Positions 50,752 through 59,752 of a DNA stretch of 64,000 nt are shown in pieces. Numbering within the stretch: the first letter of the stretch is position 1; each line of letters starts with the position of its first letter. The notes beneath the pieces are model-generated. The model was not told the origin of the DNA and searched no databases. It saw only the letters and a list, made by a program, of their open reading frames with translations. The position numbers and the translations under genes were made by a program. The stretch is from an uncultured Bacteroidales bacterium (GTDB taxonomy: Bacteria; Bacteroidota; Bacteroidia; Bacteroidales; FEN-979): contig CAISRB010000012.1 in NCBI GenBank assembly GCA_903887775.1, positions 248,001-312,000 of the forward strand, read 5' to 3'.

Positions 50752-51585
50752 ATGGAAGCATTATTAGTTCCCTCTCTCGCCAAAGTTGACCGGATCATCC
50801 AGGAAACACCTGATGTTCGCACGTACAGGCTGAAATTCAAAGACGACAGTGTTACCGAAAAATTTTCCTGGCTGCCGGGTCAGTTTGTTGAATTTTCATT
50901 GCTGGGTTCCGGGGAATGCACTTTTTGTATTTCATCATCGGCCACCCGGAAAGGATACTTTGATTGTTCCATCAAAAGGGCCGGAGTTGTTACTGCCGAT
51001 ATCCATTCCGATATTGAGGAAGGCGATGATGTTGGCATCCGGGGCCCCTACGGCAATTATTTCCCCCTGGATGACATCAAAGGGAAGAACCTGCTGTTCG
51101 TCGGCGGAGGTATTGGACTGGCGCCATTACGTTCACTGATACAGTACTGTATTGACAACCGCGGCGATTATAAAGACTTTACGATACTTTATGGTGCACG
51201 CACATCCGCCGACATCTGTTATAAGGAAGAAATTGAAGAATGGAAGAAAAATACAAGCATCAAAGTGGTGCTTACCATTGACAAACCTGAAGATACCTGG
51301 AAGGATAATGTCGGCGTGGTTCCCAAGATCCTTGAAGAAGTGGTGAAGCCTGAGATAGCCAATACCAAGGTGATCACCTGCGGCCCGCCCATTATGATCA
51401 AGTACACTCTTCAGTCGCTTGACCGCCTTGGATTTGCGCCAAAAGATGTGATCACCACCCTCGAAATGAAAATGCAGTGCGGCCTTGGAAAATGCGGACG
51501 CTGCAATATCGGCAGCACATACATCTGCAAGGACGGTCCTGTTTTCACCTATGAGCAGCTGAAAGCCCTGCCCGACGAGTTCTGA
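50752..51585 (+). CDS. flxA: FAD/NAD(P)H-binding oxidoreductase of the Flx module (FlxA-like)
   Basis: A 277-residue protein of the ferredoxin-NADP reductase superfamily, PyrK/AsrB branch. The FAD-binding barrel is at residues about 8-100 (LPGQFVEFSL, RGPYGNYF), the NAD(P)-binding domain starts with LLFVGGGIGLAPLRSL, and the C-terminus carries CGLGKCGRCNIGSTYIC, a C-x4-C-x2-C-x7-C 2Fe-2S site. It would oxidise NADH (or NADPH) and feed electrons to FlxBCD and HdrABC. The ATG at 50752 is chosen; the in-frame extension to 50629 is translated repeat and terminator sequence. A terminator and repeat array separate it from flxB, so its expression may be uncoupled from the rest. Confidence 0.88.
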   Translation: MEALLVPSLAKVDRIIQETPDVRTYRLKFKDDSVTEKFSWLPGQFVEFSLLGSGECTFCISSSATRKGYFDCSIKRAGVVTADIHSDIEEGDDVGIRGPYGNYFPLDDIKGKNLLFVGGGIGLAPLRSLIQYCIDNRGDYKDFTILYGARTSADICYKEEIEEWKKNTSIKVVLTIDKPEDTWKDNVGVVPKILEEVVKPEIANTKVITCGPPIMIKYTLQSLDRLGFAPKDVITTLEMKMQCGLGKCGRCNIGSTYICKDGPVFTYEQLKALPDEF

Positions 51586-51589
51586 GGCC

Positions 51590-52399
51590 TCAGGTAAGAA
51601 TATCTTTTTTGCGGTAAAGAAACCCTGATAGAAGGACAAGCAGGAAAGTAAGTGCCAGGAAAAGAAAAATCCTCCAGAACTCAGCACTGTATGAGGGATT
51701 AAGCACTTCAACATTCACCCATTTGAAAGGACTCACATAGCCAAAATATCCCTTAACGCCGCTAAGGCGCGAAATGGTAAAGAGGAAATAAAGCACAAGC
51801 ACCAATCCCACACAAAAAAATGTCACCGGCCTTGCTCTTCTTATAAGGCCTGCAACCAAAAGCCCCAGGGCCCCGAACAACAGGTTAAGAAGAAAGGTAT
51901 ACAGGGTAAGTACCATGAATGGCTGTATCCTGAAATCCCCCGATTTAAATACCTCCAGTGAAATAAAGCTGACAAGGCAGGCAATGATATTCAGAAAGAC
52001 CACGTTAAGGAATGCAAGAGCAGATTTCGTGGCAAAGATCTCACCCCGGCTTATGGGCCTCGACATAAGGAACTCGGCAGTCTTGTTGTATTCTTCTTTT
52101 AACAATATGTTGGAAGTAAGCACCATGGAATAGATACTCCCAAGCAGCATCATATAAACAATATTGTTTGCTGCGTAAAATCCCAGGCCCGAAAAAATAT
52201 CATTGATATTGCCGAATCCCCTGGCTTTCATCGCTGCCATGGGCACCAATTTTACCATACCCATGATCTGCTGCTGGTACTCGAGTACGCTGCGGAATAA
52301 GGACATGGTAAAAAAGATAAGGGCGCAAATGATCACCGACCACAGAATCAGGCTCCTGGCATTTCGGCGGAATTCCATATGAAACAAAATCCGGTTCAT
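51590..52399 (-). CDS. ABC transporter permease (ABC-2 type)
   Basis: A 269-residue membrane protein with six helices and the N-terminus of Bacteroidota/Firmicutes ABC-2 permeases (FHMEFRRNARSLILWSV). The segment LKEEYNKTAEFLMSRPISRGEIFATK is the conserved cytoplasmic coupling region. It pairs with the ATPase gene 15 bp upstream on the same strand. The exported substrate is not predictable. It ends 4 bp from the end of flxA. Confidence 0.88.
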   Translation of the reverse strand: MNRILFHMEFRRNARSLILWSVIICALIFFTMSLFRSVLEYQQQIMGMVKLVPMAAMKARGFGNINDIFSGLGFYAANNIVYMMLLGSIYSMVLTSNILLKEEYNKTAEFLMSRPISRGEIFATKSALAFLNVVFLNIIACLVSFISLEVFKSGDFRIQPFMVLTLYTFLLNLLFGALGLLVAGLIRRARPVTFFCVGLVLVLYFLFTISRLSGVKGYFGYVSPFKWVNVEVLNPSYSAEFWRIFLFLALTFLLVLLSGFLYRKKDILT

Positions 52400-52414
52400 C
52401 TTTCAAACCCTGTT

Positions 52415-53308
52415 TTACCTGTAATAATGCAGGAAGATCTCTTCCAGCGGAGGTTCTTCAATGCTCAGGTTTTCTATCCTTAACACTGATAAACGCTGTA
52501 TTAACTCATTGATGTCGCCCGAAAACATGAACACTATGCTTTTAGCGCTTTCTGCCTGAAATGATTCAATTCCTTTAATGTTCAGCTCCTGCCGGGGCGA
52601 TTCATCAGAAAACAGAACCCTGACTTTTTTCAGTTGTTTGTCCCTGAGAGCCGTAATTTCATCCGATTTAATGATCCTGCCGTCTTTAACGATCGCAACC
52701 CTTCGGCAAAGGGCCTGCACTTCACTGAGTACATGTGAAGAAAAAAATATCGTGACACCCCTTTTGTTTTCTTCGGCCAGCAGGTTGAACAAGCGGGATT
52801 GAATCAAGGGATCCAGTCCGGTCGTGGGCTCGTCGAGAACAAGCAGGTCTGCATGATGTACCAGTGCCTGAATGATATTCACTTTCTTTTTATTGCCTGT
52901 GGATAGCTCAGGGATCCTGCGATCGAGGTCGAGTTCCATCAATCCGGCCAGTTCACGTATCCTGTCTTCGCTTTTATTCCCCCCATAGAATGCCGCTCCG
53001 AACCTGAGAAATTCGTGAACCCTCATGGTATCGTACAGGTTGGCATCGGAAGGAACATAGGCCAAACGGCTCCGTATCTGTTTGGAATCCTTAACGATAT
53101 CAAGACCGAATATCTTTGCACTTCCTGAAGTAGGGAAAATGAGATTTAAAAGAATCCGTATTGTTGTGGATTTACCGGCGCCGTTTGGACCAATGAAGCC
53201 AAAGAATTCTCCCTGTTTTACCGACAGGCTTACATCCTCAACACCCCGGGCATGACCGTAGTACTTGGAAAGATGCTTTATTTCAATAATATTTTCCGAC
53301 ACGGTCAT
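52415..53308 (-). CDS. ABC transporter ATP-binding protein
   Basis: A 297-residue ATPase of the CcmA/Nat family. Walker A is GPNGAGKST, the signature is LSTGNKKKVNIIQAL (a Thr replaces the usual Gly at position 3, as in some family members), and Walker B is LLVLDEPTTGLDP. The C-terminal 80 residues are a family-specific extension. The ATG at 53308 is preferred to an upstream extension of 38 residues that reaches into the promoter region of the acyl-CoA ligase. Confidence 0.9.
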   Translation of the reverse strand: MTVSENIIEIKHLSKYYGHARGVEDVSLSVKQGEFFGFIGPNGAGKSTTIRILLNLIFPTSGSAKIFGLDIVKDSKQIRSRLAYVPSDANLYDTMRVHEFLRFGAAFYGGNKSEDRIRELAGLMELDLDRRIPELSTGNKKKVNIIQALVHHADLLVLDEPTTGLDPLIQSRLFNLLAEENKRGVTIFFSSHVLSEVQALCRRVAIVKDGRIIKSDEITALRDKQLKKVRVLFSDESPRQELNIKGIESFQAESAKSIVFMFSGDINELIQRLSVLRIENLSIEEPPLEEIFLHYYR

Positions 53309-53415
53309 TATTTCAGAACCAGTATTAAGGAACTCCAAAAATACTTTAAAAACCCGCTGAAACCAAATCAGGGACTGCAAATTGCAATCGGCCCGGGACG
53401 ACCAATTTAACATAT

Positions 53416-53460
53416 TTGACATATGTCATTTTGTAACTCCGATGAAATATCGCAGCTTTG
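53416..53460 (+). promoter_or_regulatory. Promoter of the acyl-CoA ligase with adjacent palindrome
   Basis: TTTG (53430-53433) and CAGCTTTG (53453-53460, a -7 box with C for T) have a 19-bp spacer. The 12-bp palindrome TGACATATGTCA (53417-53428) abuts the -33 element and resembles the inverted repeat upstream of nuoA at 26468-26481. Confidence 0.5.
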
Positions 53461-53481
53461 CAGCACAAAACATAACATTTG

Positions 53482-55269
53482 ATGGAGAAACACCTGGTTG
53501 CGATGATGCGCAACCGTGCTATACATTATGGCCAACGCGAGGTATTCAGGTATAAAGAGCCTGGCGCGAAAAATTACAGCAGCTATAACTGGCAGGAACT
53601 GTCGGGCATCACCGACCGGGTTGCGAAATCCTTGCTGGCTTTGGGATTCGGACCGAAATCAAACATTGGCATATTCAGTGACAATAAACCACAATGGACC
53701 ATTTCCGATCTTGGAATTCTTGCAATCAGGGGAGTGGTAGTTCCGTTTTTCGCAACAGCTTCGCAACAGCAGCTTAAATATATTTCAGATGAAACCAGGA
53801 TGGAGATCCTCTTTGTCGGCAACCGGGAGCAGCTCAAAAAAGCCGTATGGTTGTTCGGAAATTCTTCCACCCTGAAAAAAGTAGTGTGTTTTGATGAAAA
53901 CCTTTCTGCGGATGAGGACGCCCGTTGTATAAACTGGAGTGAATTTCTCAAACTTGGTGAAAGCGGAACATACAGCGACCGGCTTGAACAGCTATTGCTC
54001 GAGGCAAAGCCGGATGACCTGGCAACGATTATCTATACTTCAGGGACAACAGGTGAACCCAAGGGGGTAATGCTGGGCCATGATAATTTTACAAGCTGCT
54101 TTATAAATCATGATGAACGTCTGGATGTTTCGGAGAAAGACGTCTCTCTCTGTTTTCTGCCACTAAGCCATATTTTTGAACGGTCCTGGACATTTTACAT
54201 GCTGTACAAGGGGGCGGTCAACGTATACCTGGAGAACCCGAAGCTTGTAATCGAAGAACTTCCCATAGCCAGGCCCAGCGTGATTTGCACTGTGCCCAGA
54301 TTCTTCGAAAAGACCTATGAAGCAATCAGGAAAGAAGAAGCCGGATGGTTGCCGGTCAAGCGGAAAATATTTGAATGGGCTGTGAAAACGGGCCACGAGT
54401 ATTCGGACTGCCTTAAGAAAAATGAACGGCCTCCCTTTGGATTAGCATTCAGGCGGGAAATTGCTGATAAGCTGGTATTGAAGAAACTCAGATCGATCTT
54501 TGGCGGTAATATCCGGTTTATGCCTTGTGCAGGCGCGGCCATCAGGCCCGAACTGCTGAGGTTTTTCCATGCAGCCGGATTGTTTGTGAATTACGGTTAC
54601 GGGGCAACGGAAACAACCGCTACAGTTTCCTGTTTCAGGGACGATGTATACGAATTTGAGGCCAGCGGAACTGTGATGCCCGGAACGCTGGTCAAAATAA
54701 GTGATTCGGGTGAGATTCTTATCAAGGGGGCCACTGTTTTTAAGGGCTATTACAATAAGCCCACGGAAACCGCCAAAGTGTTGAAAGACGGCTGGTATCA
54801 TAGCGGTGACCAGGGGACCTTCAGTGAAGCCGGAAACCTTATTATGCTTGACCGGATCAATGATATATTCAAAACCTCGGGTGGAAAATTTGTCTCACCC
54901 CAGAAGGTTGAACTCCTGCTGAGCGAAGATCCTTTCATAGAACAGCTTGTTGTATTGGGCGACAACCGCAAGTTTATTTCAGCTCTCATTGTCCCTTCTT
55001 TTAATGCTCTCAGGACAGAGTTCCCTGCCATCAGCAAAGAATTACCTGATGAAAAGCTTTTGATTGCCGATACCAGGATCCTGGAATTTTACAGGAATCG
55101 CCTTGAATTTATCCAGGAACAACTGATCCCTTATGAACGGGTTGTGAAATTTACCTTGCTGCCGGAACCGTTCAGTATGGAAAATGATGCATTAACCAGT
55201 ACGTTGAAAATAAAACGTAAAGTGATCTCGGCCATTTATGCCGGGCTCATTGATGCTATGTATCTATAA
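53482..55269 (+). CDS. Long-chain fatty acid-CoA ligase (AMP-binding)
   Basis: A 595-residue adenylate-forming enzyme. YTSGTTGEPKGVMLGH is the P-loop-like motif, GYGATETTATVS the second, and YHSGDQGTFSEAGNLIMLDRINDIFKTSGGKFVSPQ, in pieces, the hinge with the conserved Asp and Arg/Lys. It activates long-chain fatty acids with ATP and CoA for membrane lipid synthesis or degradation. The start is the ATG at 53482 rather than the adjacent TTG. Its 3' end overlaps that of the convergent acyltransferase by 6 bp. Confidence 0.92.
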   Translation: MEKHLVAMMRNRAIHYGQREVFRYKEPGAKNYSSYNWQELSGITDRVAKSLLALGFGPKSNIGIFSDNKPQWTISDLGILAIRGVVVPFFATASQQQLKYISDETRMEILFVGNREQLKKAVWLFGNSSTLKKVVCFDENLSADEDARCINWSEFLKLGESGTYSDRLEQLLLEAKPDDLATIIYTSGTTGEPKGVMLGHDNFTSCFINHDERLDVSEKDVSLCFLPLSHIFERSWTFYMLYKGAVNVYLENPKLVIEELPIARPSVICTVPRFFEKTYEAIRKEEAGWLPVKRKIFEWAVKTGHEYSDCLKKNERPPFGLAFRREIADKLVLKKLRSIFGGNIRFMPCAGAAIRPELLRFFHAAGLFVNYGYGATETTATVSCFRDDVYEFEASGTVMPGTLVKISDSGEILIKGATVFKGYYNKPTETAKVLKDGWYHSGDQGTFSEAGNLIMLDRINDIFKTSGGKFVSPQKVELLLSEDPFIEQLVVLGDNRKFISALIVPSFNALRTEFPAISKELPDEKLLIADTRILEFYRNRLEFIQEQLIPYERVVKFTLLPEPFSMENDALTSTLKIKRKVISAIYAGLIDAMYL

Positions 55270-56130
55270 CGACAGTTTCCAGCGTTTATGAGACCACAGC
55301 CAGCTTCCCGGGCTTTTCAGGATGGCTTCCTCCAGTTTTTTCGCATATCTTCTTGTGACCTCCCCTTCGGGCAGGGATGCAGGTTCATCGGCAAGCAATG
55401 ATGCTGCCACTTCATAATACCCTCGCTTCACGCGTTTCACATCCACGTATACCACGGGGTAGTTGTACATGCGGGCATATTTCTCCGGACCGTGCAGAAA
55501 AGCAGTCTGCCGTCCAAGGAATTCAATCCAGTAAGATTTTTCAGCATTGCTTGGACTTTGGTCTGCCGCCATAATATAGACCGAAGGTGTTTGGGCATTT
55601 TGTTCAAATACCAGGAAAGTTTCATAGATGGAAGCCAGGGTTGTCCCGAATTTCACACGGCTCCATTTCATGAAGCGGTTGATATATTTATTGCTGAGGG
55701 GTTTGTAAAACGCGATGATGGGGTGTTTTGTGAACAGGCCGGGCGACATGCTGCCCCACTCAAAATTGTTAATATGGGCAGGCAGGGCGATAACGCTTCT
55801 TCCCTGGGCAAGCCAGGGCTCTATGATCTCAGGGTTTGATATAAAGTACCGCTTTTTTACCGTAGCAGGGAACATTGTAAAACCCTTGATCCCTTCCGCC
55901 AGGATATCGGCGAGATTCTTATACACTTTCCCAACTATGTTATCCAGTTCTTTATCGTTTAGTGAGGGGAAGCTTGATTTAAGGTTTGAAATGATCACTT
56001 TCCTGCGGTAACCCATGATCCTGTGCAGAAAGAACTGTCCGAAATCCGACAAAAGATAAAGCAGGGGGAAAGGCAGCAGCCCGATCAGAAAAACAAAAAA
56101 TAAAAAGACACCTGTAAGGAGGAGGTCCAT
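55264..56130 (-). CDS. Lysophospholipid/lipid A acyltransferase (LpxL/HtrB family)
   Basis: A 288-residue inner-membrane protein with one N-terminal helix (residues about 1-25) and the acyltransferase motif HINNFE (His-x4-Glu), followed by FYKPLSNKYINRFM and ADQSPSNAEKSYWIEFLGRQTAF. This is the LpxL/LpxM type that adds late acyl chains to lipid A. The acyl donor is probably acyl-ACP. It overlaps the end of the acyl-CoA ligase but is on the other strand. Confidence 0.9.
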   Translation of the reverse strand: MDLLLTGVFLFFVFLIGLLPFPLLYLLSDFGQFFLHRIMGYRRKVIISNLKSSFPSLNDKELDNIVGKVYKNLADILAEGIKGFTMFPATVKKRYFISNPEIIEPWLAQGRSVIALPAHINNFEWGSMSPGLFTKHPIIAFYKPLSNKYINRFMKWSRVKFGTTLASIYETFLVFEQNAQTPSVYIMAADQSPSNAEKSYWIEFLGRQTAFLHGPEKYARMYNYPVVYVDVKRVKRGYYEVAASLLADEPASLPEGEVTRRYAKKLEEAILKSPGSWLWSHKRWKLSL

Positions 56131-56160
56131 GAGATTGGGTTAAAATTAAACGGATTGTTT

Positions 56161-56448
56161 TTATTTCAGCAGTTCCCTGAAGCCTTCAACACAGCTTTTC
56201 AGATCAAACTCGATCATTTCATATTTCGCAATGCCGTTGATCACGTATGGGTCGTCGGCCATGATGAGTTCAGCTTCAGCCCTGTTTGCGGCATTGAGCA
56301 TGATAAAGCCACCGTTGCGGGGAACCTTGGGGCCGGAGCAGACAAGGATGTTTTTAGCGATCAGTGTTTTTATGTAAGCCCTGTGGGCATCGACGTGTTT
56401 GTCGACCTTTTCAACAGGCGCGAGATATTTTGAATGAAATGCGAACAT
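56161..56448 (-). CDS. YciI family protein
   Basis: A 95-residue protein of the YciI/DGPF fold. Family features are a conserved His (HVDAHRAYIK) and Asp in ADDPYVINGIAKYEMIEF. The ATG at 56448 fits the family; the upstream in-frame extension of 25 residues is not conserved. Biochemical role unknown; related proteins are dimeric with a putative active-site His-Asp pair. It is 30 bp downstream of the start of the acyltransferase transcript direction and probably monocistronic or read with it. Confidence 0.85.
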   Translation of the reverse strand: MFAFHSKYLAPVEKVDKHVDAHRAYIKTLIAKNILVCSGPKVPRNGGFIMLNAANRAEAELIMADDPYVINGIAKYEMIEFDLKSCVEGFRELLK

Positions 56449-56511
56449 AATAATGGGTTTATGGAGCAAAGTTAAATTTTTTATTAAATTTACCTGTCTA
56501 ACCCAAATCCT

Positions 56512-57900
56512 ATGCCCTCGCAAAGACGACTGTTACTGGGCTTCCTTATTAGTTTCACTCTCGTTATCGTTTTCCTTCTGATAAACCATTACGCCGGTTT
56601 AAATGCGCCTGAAGTCCTTCTCATGCCCCTTCGCTGGCTGCCGATCATCATCTTTTTTATCTATGCAGTGAAAAAAAGGAGCCTGACCACATGGATCTTC
56701 TTTTCGATGCTTGCAGGTGTCGAATTCGGTTACGACCTGCCGGTTGTCGCGAAAGAAATGAATCTGGTAAGCCAGATCTTCATACACCTTGTAAAGACAA
56801 TTATAGCGCCCCTGCTCTTCGGTACATTGGTTACCGGCATTGCCGGGCATGCCGATCTCAAACAGGTCGGAAGGATGGGTTGGAAATCCTTATTGTATTT
56901 CGAGATCGTATCGACCATTGCATTGTTCATCGGACTTCTTGCAATCAATATCAGTGGGGCCGGCCACGGAGTAATTGTCCCTGCTGCAATGACCCAGGGA
57001 ACCCTGCCTGAGGTCCACAGCCAGAGCTGGCGGGATATCATCCTGCATGTATTCCCCGAAAACATTGCCAAATCAATTGCCGAAGGACAAGTACTGCAAA
57101 TTGTGGTTTTCAGCATTCTTTTTGGTATTGCAGTGGCCATGGTGAAAGAACAGTACCGGGCGCCCATGCTTCGTTTCACGGAGTCCCTAACGGCAGTCAT
57201 GTTCAAATTCACAAACATGATCATGCTGTTTGCGCCTTTCGCCGTGTTTTCAGCCATTGCATACAGCGTGGGGCATATGGGCCTGCAGGTTTTGCTGAAC
57301 CTCTTCGAGCTCCTCGCAACCCTGTATGTATCCCTGATCGCTTTTATGATACTGGTGTTTCTTCCTATCCTGATTTTCCTTAAAATACCGTTGAAAAATT
57401 TCATCAGGGCCGTTTCGGAACCTGCAACAATTGCTTTTGCAACTACCAGCAGTGAATCAGCCTTGCCCAGGGCAATTGAGAATATGGAAAAATTCGGGGT
57501 GCCGGGGAAGATCGTAGCCTTTGTGATACCTACAGGCTACAGTTTTAACCTCGATGGCACCACCCTTTACCTGGCCATGGCTTCGATCTTTGTAGCCAAT
57601 ATGGCCGGCATTCATTTACCCGTCGGAACCCAGATCATCATGATGGTCACACTCATGCTCACGAGCAAAGGGGTGGCAGGGGTCCCCCGTGCATCGCTTG
57701 TTATTTTGCTTGGCACGGCGGCAAGTTTCGGCCTCCCTGTTTGGCCGATATTTATTATTCTTGGTATTGATGAGTTGATGGATATGGCGCGAACCGCTAC
57801 AAACGTTATCGGAAACTGCCTGGCTACAGTGGTGATCGCACGATGGGAGGGTGAGTTCGATCTGGAAAAAGCGAAAAACATGGACCTGGAAACAGAATAG
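56512..57900 (+). CDS. Dicarboxylate/amino acid:cation symporter
   Basis: A 462-residue transporter of the DAACS (SLC1) family with eight helices and two re-entrant hairpins. TTSSESALPRAIENMEKFGVP is the Ser-rich hairpin 1 motif and SFNLDGTTLYLAMASIF the TM7 motif; the Asp in the last helix (GIDELMDMARTATNVIGNC) contributes to substrate and cation binding. It imports glutamate, aspartate or C4-dicarboxylates; TM8 has the Thr-Asn pattern seen in both types, so the substrate is not decided. Confidence 0.93.
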   Translation: MPSQRRLLLGFLISFTLVIVFLLINHYAGLNAPEVLLMPLRWLPIIIFFIYAVKKRSLTTWIFFSMLAGVEFGYDLPVVAKEMNLVSQIFIHLVKTIIAPLLFGTLVTGIAGHADLKQVGRMGWKSLLYFEIVSTIALFIGLLAINISGAGHGVIVPAAMTQGTLPEVHSQSWRDIILHVFPENIAKSIAEGQVLQIVVFSILFGIAVAMVKEQYRAPMLRFTESLTAVMFKFTNMIMLFAPFAVFSAIAYSVGHMGLQVLLNLFELLATLYVSLIAFMILVFLPILIFLKIPLKNFIRAVSEPATIAFATTSSESALPRAIENMEKFGVPGKIVAFVIPTGYSFNLDGTTLYLAMASIFVANMAGIHLPVGTQIIMMVTLMLTSKGVAGVPRASLVILLGTAASFGLPVWPIFIILGIDELMDMARTATNVIGNCLATVVIARWEGEFDLEKAKNMDLETE

Positions 57901-57923
57901 TGAATCATTAATACGTTGAATTT

Positions 57924-58268
57924 ATGGCATACGATAAGCAGCTGGCCGAAAGGATCAGCCGTACTTTCGGGATCCTCGGAGTTTTCTTTGAGGAAAAGTT
58001 CATGATGGGAGGGATCTGTTATATGGTGAATGACAAGATGTGTGCAGGAGTTGTAAAGAATGAGCTGATGGTGCGCATCGATCCTGACCTCACTGAAACA
58101 GCTCTGTCAAAGAAAGGATGCCGGCTTATGGATTTCACAGGCAGGACCATGAAAGGGTTTTTATTTATCGATCCTGAAGGTGCAGATATGGATACCGATC
58201 TTGAATACTGGATAAAACTTGCACTTGAGTTCAATCCGAAAGCGAAATCGGGCAAGAAGAAAAAATGA
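57924..58268 (+). CDS. TfoX N-terminal domain protein
   Basis: A 114-residue protein with the TfoX_N block MMGGICYMVNDKMCAGVVKNELMVRIDP in pieces and MKGFLFIDPEGAD. In gamma-proteobacteria the domain belongs to the competence regulator TfoX/Sxy; in Bacteroidota it occurs as a stand-alone small protein of unknown role. The Lys-rich tail ends 7 bp before the MFS gene, so the two are likely co-transcribed. Confidence 0.87.
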   Translation: MAYDKQLAERISRTFGILGVFFEEKFMMGGICYMVNDKMCAGVVKNELMVRIDPDLTETALSKKGCRLMDFTGRTMKGFLFIDPEGADMDTDLEYWIKLALEFNPKAKSGKKKK

Positions 58269-58275
58269 AACAGGC

Positions 58276-59676
58276 ATGACTGAAAAAAGATCCTACGCTC
58301 TCATCCTCATCAGCGCCTCCCTGGCTATGCTGATGGTCAAGCTGGATGCCTTTATCGTCAACATCTCTTTACCAACGATAGCCCAGAATTTCGGCTGCTC
58401 CCGCGACATCGTTTCCCTGGTACTCCTGGCTTACCTGGTGGCCAGCACAGCCACACTGCTACTCTTCGGGATGCTGGGCGACCGCCTCGGACTGAAGAAG
58501 ATATACATCAGCGGGTTCATACTGTTTACTGCAGGATCCCTGCTTTGCGGGCTTTCCCCCGGCATCATCACCCTCATTATTTCCCGTTTCATACAGGGAC
58601 TTGGCGGATCCATGCTTGTTGCCAATTGCCTTGCCATCATAGGCAGGTTCATGCCCCACGACAAGGTGGGTTCTTCCTATGGCATCCTTACGACCATTTC
58701 GTCAATCGGTGTTAGTCTCGGCGCCCCCCTTGGAGGCTTCATCACCTATTATGCAAACTGGCACTGGATCTTCCTGATCAATGTACCAATCGGGATTGCA
58801 GCGATCTGGCTGTCGGCAAAATATATCCCGGGAGAGACAAAAGAGAAATTTTCGTTCAGCGGGTTTGATATCAGCGGCGCCCTGCTGGCCCTGTTCGCCT
58901 TCACCTTCCTTATTCTTTCCTTCAATTCCTTTGACAACAGGGGCGTGGAGGTGGTGATGCCTTACGGAGCGCTCCTCATTGCTGCATTTCTGTTTTACTT
59001 TTTTATCAGGAGGGAAAAGAAAGCGCTCCATCCTATCCTTGACCTGAGCCTGTTCAGCATCAAACCCCTGACCTTTGCCCTTATTGCCAGCCTGATGGCC
59101 AGCAGCGCCAACTTCGGCTATGCCTACATCATGCCGTTTTACCTTGAAAAAGACCTTCTGCTCACTTCGAATATCGTCGGTATGCTTCTTCTTATCTCAT
59201 CCCTGGTAGTCATGGTACTCGCCCCGATGGCCGGCAAAATGTCAGATAAAATACAACCGGTAAAGATCTGTACCATAGCACTGATCGTAGGAGTAATTGA
59301 TTATTCCTACTTTTCATTTGCGCTGGGGATGCTGCAGGTATGGGTCCCGATCGTATTCCTTTTATTCTCAGGGACCTTCCTTGGACTGTTCCTCTCGCCC
59401 AACAATACGATGATCATGAGCATGGCTACCGAAGGCAAACATGGAATTGTTTCAGCCACTTCAAACACGTTTACATCAGTCGCCGCAGTCATTGGTGTTT
59501 CTGTTTTCCAGATGGCCTTTTCCTTGACTACAGGAGGAGACAACGCACATCCGACAACGCTTCAAAATATCGGAGGAATACGAAATGCTTTCATCATAGG
59601 AGTTGTGTTCCTGGTTGTTGCACTTATATTCACTCGATTTTCCAGCAGGTCACAGGATAAAGCTGCGGCAGTATAA
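58276..59676 (+). CDS. MFS transporter, DHA2 (14-helix) drug efflux type
   Basis: A 466-residue membrane protein. Motif A-like GMLGDRLGLKKIYISG and early LDAFIVNISLPTIAQNFG (motif D1) mark the DHA2 family; about 14 helices are visible. Such proteins export drugs or metabolites with proton antiport. The ATG at 58276 is used; the longer frame from 58219 overlaps the TfoX gene and lacks homology. Confidence 0.9.
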   Translation: MTEKRSYALILISASLAMLMVKLDAFIVNISLPTIAQNFGCSRDIVSLVLLAYLVASTATLLLFGMLGDRLGLKKIYISGFILFTAGSLLCGLSPGIITLIISRFIQGLGGSMLVANCLAIIGRFMPHDKVGSSYGILTTISSIGVSLGAPLGGFITYYANWHWIFLINVPIGIAAIWLSAKYIPGETKEKFSFSGFDISGALLALFAFTFLILSFNSFDNRGVEVVMPYGALLIAAFLFYFFIRREKKALHPILDLSLFSIKPLTFALIASLMASSANFGYAYIMPFYLEKDLLLTSNIVGMLLLISSLVVMVLAPMAGKMSDKIQPVKICTIALIVGVIDYSYFSFALGMLQVWVPIVFLLFSGTFLGLFLSPNNTMIMSMATEGKHGIVSATSNTFTSVAAVIGVSVFQMAFSLTTGGDNAHPTTLQNIGGIRNAFIIGVVFLVVALIFTRFSSRSQDKAAAV

Positions 59677-59689
59677 TTATATTTTTTGA

Positions 59690-59723
59690 CTGCGGATAAG
59701 ATTTCCGCAAATCCCATCCGCAG
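59690..59723 (+). promoter_or_regulatory. Two alternative hairpins after the MFS gene
   Basis: CTGCGGAT (59690-59697) can pair with ATCCGCAG (59716-59723, 8 bp) or, in part, TGCGGA with TCCGCA (59704-59709, 6 bp). The two are mutually exclusive. It could be a terminator or an attenuator before the protease gene. Confidence 0.45.
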
Positions 59724-59752
59724 TGTATAATAAACAGTAAAACACAGGGAAC

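Noticed and set aside
56730-57404. 224-residue frame on the minus strand opposite the symporter gene
   Set aside because: Antisense to conserved helices of the transporter; its Ile/Thr/Met-rich sequence mirrors hydrophobic codons on the other strand.
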